Shown here piece after piece: positions 61,779 through 64,000 of a stretch of DNA of 64,000 nucleotides. Position 1 is the first letter of the stretch, and each line of letters starts with the position of its first letter. Source of the DNA: Candidatus Nitrospira nitrificans (lineage in GTDB: Bacteria; Nitrospirota; Nitrospiria; Nitrospirales; Nitrospiraceae); the NCBI RefSeq assembly GCF_001458775.1, contig NZ_CZPZ01000012.1, positions 62,001-126,000 on the forward strand. Reading direction: 5' to 3'. The position numbers and the translations under genes are program-made. Below the pieces are notes generated by a model. That model did no database searches. It saw only the letters and a program-made list of their open reading frames with translations, and was not told the origin of the DNA.

Positions 61779-62708
61779 CTATTCTCGGACGGCCTTGGCT
61801 CGTTTTTGGAGATAGGCATTGCGGACCGCGGCATAAAGGTCGAGCGTCGATTCTTCAACCCCCTGGAACTTTTCTAAATTCAGGGAGCGTTCATTGACGA
61901 CTTCAGTCGCGCGCGCACCAATCGATATGCCATACGTGGCCGCCCGCTCATCGATGGACACCACTGTCGGAATGGAATCGATGTTATGCATGGTCGGCAG
62001 GATGAGCCAGTAAATCGGATTGAGGGCGATGTCTCCGGCATAGCCGAGAAGATCTCGAGCCGTATACGGTCCTAGAATCGGTATCATGAGATAGGGGCCG
62101 GGTGGCACTCCATAAAACCCAAGCGTTTGTCCCGTATCCTCTTCCGGTGTCGTCAGCTTGAAGTAGTGTTGGGCTACATCGAAAAATCCGCCGATCCCGA
62201 CCGTTGTATTGATGAGAAACCGCCCGACTTCGATCCCGGCTCCTTTGAATTTTCCTTGAAACATATTGTTCAGGAATCGCGGGGTCGCACGACTATTGTA
62301 GAAGATATTGCCGATGCCGACCTGGACGATATTAGGAACGACGAAGTTGTAGCCCTTCGCGACCGGCTTCAGCACCCAGCGATCGAGCTGCCAGTTGAAT
62401 TCAAACACCTTACTGTTCAGCGGTTCCCACGGGTCGTACTCGTCGCCTGCCTCATCGCCCGGTTTAGAAAACGGATCGAGTGGCTCTTCGGAAGACGCGT
62501 CGTGGCCCGGCGCTTCTGACGGAACGGTCTTGGGATCGGCATCAGCGACAAGAATGAGCTGAGCATTCTGTCCGATGGTTGGGCTGAGTGAGCTTGTCGA
62601 ACCCTTTTGAGTAACGCAACCCGAGAGCGCGATCAATAAGACAGTAAGAATGATTCCAAATTGACTTCGCCTGAAGCAGACCGGCCTACGCATAGCTGTT
62701 GTCTTCAT
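61779..62708 (-). CDS. mlaA: MlaA/VacJ-type outer-membrane lipoprotein
   Basis: This encodes 309 residues from ATG 62708. A signal ends in lipobox ALSGC. The MlaA core has YDPWEPLNSKVFEFNWQLD, RFLNNMFQGKF and PPGPYLMIPILGPYTARDL. MlaA removes phospholipid from the outer leaflet for the Mla pathway, whose inner-membrane genes lie at 3536-7702. The longer frame starts at 62765. Confidence 0.93.
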   Translation of the reverse strand: MKTTAMRRPVCFRRSQFGIILTVLLIALSGCVTQKGSTSSLSPTIGQNAQLILVADADPKTVPSEAPGHDASSEEPLDPFSKPGDEAGDEYDPWEPLNSKVFEFNWQLDRWVLKPVAKGYNFVVPNIVQVGIGNIFYNSRATPRFLNNMFQGKFKGAGIEVGRFLINTTVGIGGFFDVAQHYFKLTTPEEDTGQTLGFYGVPPGPYLMIPILGPYTARDLLGYAGDIALNPIYWLILPTMHNIDSIPTVVSIDERAATYGISIGARATEVVNERSLNLEKFQGVEESTLDLYAAVRNAYLQKRAKAVRE

Positions 62709-62830
62709 GCTTTGAATAACCTTCTTGAGAGTAATAAAACGGGCATTGAGCACACGGTGCCGCACTCTATCAAAAAAGTCGATTCACCCGCCAATCAAAT
62801 ATTTCGGAATTGTTCTTGTGGACGGAGACC

Positions 62831-63255
62831 ATGGGCTACGCCCGCCGAGCATCCGTAGAAGACGGCTCTCCGTCATCCAAGAAAGCGCTCCAGTTCATGA
62901 CCAAACAATTCACGGCCGAGCCTGATGCCAAGCCGCTCCTGATTCTGCTGGTCCATATGATGCCGTCTTCGCGCTATGCGATGGCGAAGGAGGCGGGGGA
63001 ACAATGGCTCGCGCAGGAGGCGGCCAAGCTTGAAAAAGTCGGGTATCGCGTCAGACAGTTTCCTGTGTGGGGCCGGCCGCTGAGGAGATTATGAAAGTGG
63101 TGAGTCGTGAACAGCCGAATCTGATGGTCATCGCTCACACGGAAACAGAACCATCGCTCGCCTCTGAGAGAGACGAGCGATGGCATTCATCGGAAGGGGT
63201 TCGACGAAACGAAAGGGCCCTTGCCCTGAGAAATGTCTCTCTCCAGCAAACCTAA
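62831..63255 (+). pseudogene. Frameshifted universal stress protein gene
   Basis: The first frame (from ATG 62831) reads VEDGSPSSKKALQFM and LLILLVHMMPSSR, a Usp beginning. Near 63068 the frame shifts from FPVWGRPLRRL-stop to VGPAAEEIMKVVSRE and LMVIAH, the next Usp part. The C-terminal third is no longer recognisable. It is intact neither in length nor frame. Confidence 0.6.
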
Positions 63256-63331
63256 TCATCTAACGTGCAAGAGTACTTCTCAGAAAGATGAGGCCTTCCT
63301 CCAGGAGGAATCCCAATGCTGGGCCGGCGAA

Positions 63332-63412
63332 CTATGCGCCTTTCTTGTACACCACAAGACCACCAACGAGAAGCGCAGCCATCACCCCCACGAACATCCA
63401 CAACATATCCAT
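63332..63412 (-). CDS. Tiny 26-residue membrane protein, paralogue of 61455
   Basis: ATG 63412 on the minus strand is behind CGAAAGGAGCGGTT. The product MDMLWMFVGVMAALLVGGLV ends VYKKGA. It shares GG-x2-VYKK, length and ribosome-site layout with the protein at 61455. It has one membrane helix. The function is unknown. Confidence 0.68.
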   Translation of the reverse strand: MDMLWMFVGVMAALLVGGLVVYKKGA

Positions 63413-63446
63413 AACCGCTCCTTTCGGTTGAGAAAGATTACAAAAC

Positions 63447-63462
63447 CCTTGCATTTGCAAGG
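63447..63462. other. Palindrome CCTTGCATTTGCAAGG
   Basis: Two perfect 7-base arms with a 2-base centre lie 35 bases upstream of the tiny minus-strand gene. It could be an operator in its promoter region. A second perfect palindrome (CTGTCCAG-TCAA-CTGGACAG) is at 63580-63599. Confidence 0.4.
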
Positions 63463-63651
63463 AGCAACTCTTGTGCTTGGATGGATCGAGGACAGCAGTC
63501 CATAAACTCCTGAAAAGAGGTGTCTACAACGCGCTATATGCCAAACCTATTCAGCGAGCTGGGGAAAATGTCATCAAGGCTGTCCAGTCAACTGGACAGA
63601 TCAACGAGATGGAACAACAATCGAATGTCTGCAATGGCTTGGCTGAAGGGG

Positions 63652-64000
63652 CTAAAAAGCGATCAGGCGGCCACGTCCATGGGGCGCCGACAAGTCTTGG
63701 TCGGGGCCGATCGGGACAATGCGGGTCGGGTTGATGTCGTCATGCGTGATGTAGTAGTGGCGTTTGATGTGGTCGACATTGACGGTTTCGGCGATGCCAT
63801 CGGTTTGGTAGAGATCTTTCAGATACCCGAACAGGTTCGGGTAGTCGACGATTCGCCGAAGATTGCATTTGAAATGGCCGTGATACACGGCATCGAACCG
63901 AACCAATGTGACAAAAAGCCGCCAGTCGGTTTCCACGAACTCCGGTCCGAATAAGTAACGGTGGGTTGCCAAGCGCGCATCGAGTTGATCCAGCGCGGTA
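63652..64000 (-). CDS. Glutathionyl-hydroquinone reductase, C-terminal part
   Basis: The minus-strand frame runs off the window end. It reads LDQLDARLATHRYLFGPEF, DWRLFVTLVRFDAVYHGHFK, NLRRIVDYPNLFGYLKDLYQ and HIKRHYYITHDDINPTRIVP, matching the C-terminal glutathione-transferase domain of the YqjG/PcpF family. The enzymes reduce glutathionyl-hydroquinones. The catalytic Cys lies in the missing N-terminal part. Confidence 0.9.
   Translation of the reverse strand, partial: TALDQLDARLATHRYLFGPEFVETDWRLFVTLVRFDAVYHGHFKCNLRRIVDYPNLFGYLKDLYQTDGIAETVNVDHIKRHYYITHDDINPTRIVPIGPDQDLSAPHGRGRLIAF

Overview
The window reads as chromosomal DNA of a Nitrospira-like bacterium (Nitrospirota). The reasons are its many small periplasmic c-type cytochromes, a group 3b-type [NiFe] hydrogenase with its hyp maturation genes, polyphosphate kinase 2, phosphoketolase, an Mla-type lipid transport operon, and a gene style of GC-rich DNA with clear AGGAGG-type ribosome sites. 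The taxonomic call is inference from gene content; no rRNA or tRNA gene is visible.

Layout. 1-8865: the 3' end of a phosphoketolase gene, a DUF1207-like protein, FtsH, and an Mla-type ABC operon (STAS-MlaE fusion, MlaF, MlaD, auxiliary lipoprotein), then a VIT1/CCC1-like membrane protein and an OsmC protein. 8923-20684 (minus strand): a lipopeptide locus with a phosphopantetheinyl transferase, a PvdE/SyrD-type exporter and a 3086-residue FAAL-ACP-C-A-T-C-A-T-TE synthetase. Its first condensation domain has HRxxxDG in place of HHxxxDG, and its thioesterase has Cys in place of Ser. 21088-33735: an electron-transfer and stress region with mono-, di- and tetraheme cytochromes c, OsmC, DsrE-like, PPK2, Spy-like, YtxH, DksA-like, CoA-disulfide-reductase-rhodanese, CbpA/CbpM and a heme-motif/hemerythrin fusion. 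34251-40192 (minus): a GNAT-acyl-CoA synthetase fusion, a cytochrome c, Usp, a phosphoribosyltransferase, a small membrane protein and Hsp20. 40487-54786: hydB-G-D-A, a maturation protease, hypA, hypF, hypC, then about 3.5 kb of accessory DNA, then hypD and hypE. 55098-64000: a further cytochrome c, an SPFH/CBS group, a PAS sensor kinase with a NarL-type regulator, two tiny membrane proteins, MlaA, a broken Usp gene and the 3' end of a glutathionyl-hydroquinone reductase gene.

How the genes fit together. HydA/D would oxidise or evolve H2, with HydB and HydG passing electrons to NAD(P). HypA, C, D, E and F plus the endopeptidase mature the enzyme, but no hypB is present here. The cytochromes are soluble or membrane-anchored periplasmic carriers. 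Two closely related ones (21088, 55098) share a sigma-54-like promoter.

Two kinds of dispersed repeat run through the window. One is an intergenic family built from heptads of the GTTTCAR type in inverted halves (seven copies). The other is an element with inverted TGTTGAAAAAG ends (one complete copy, one truncated). Some copies supply the last codons and stop codons of neighbouring genes. The most novel-looking items are the heptad repeats, the lipopeptide synthetase with altered active sites, the paralogous 26-27 residue membrane proteins, and the GHKL/STAS plus HEPN-like pair inserted in the hyp cluster.
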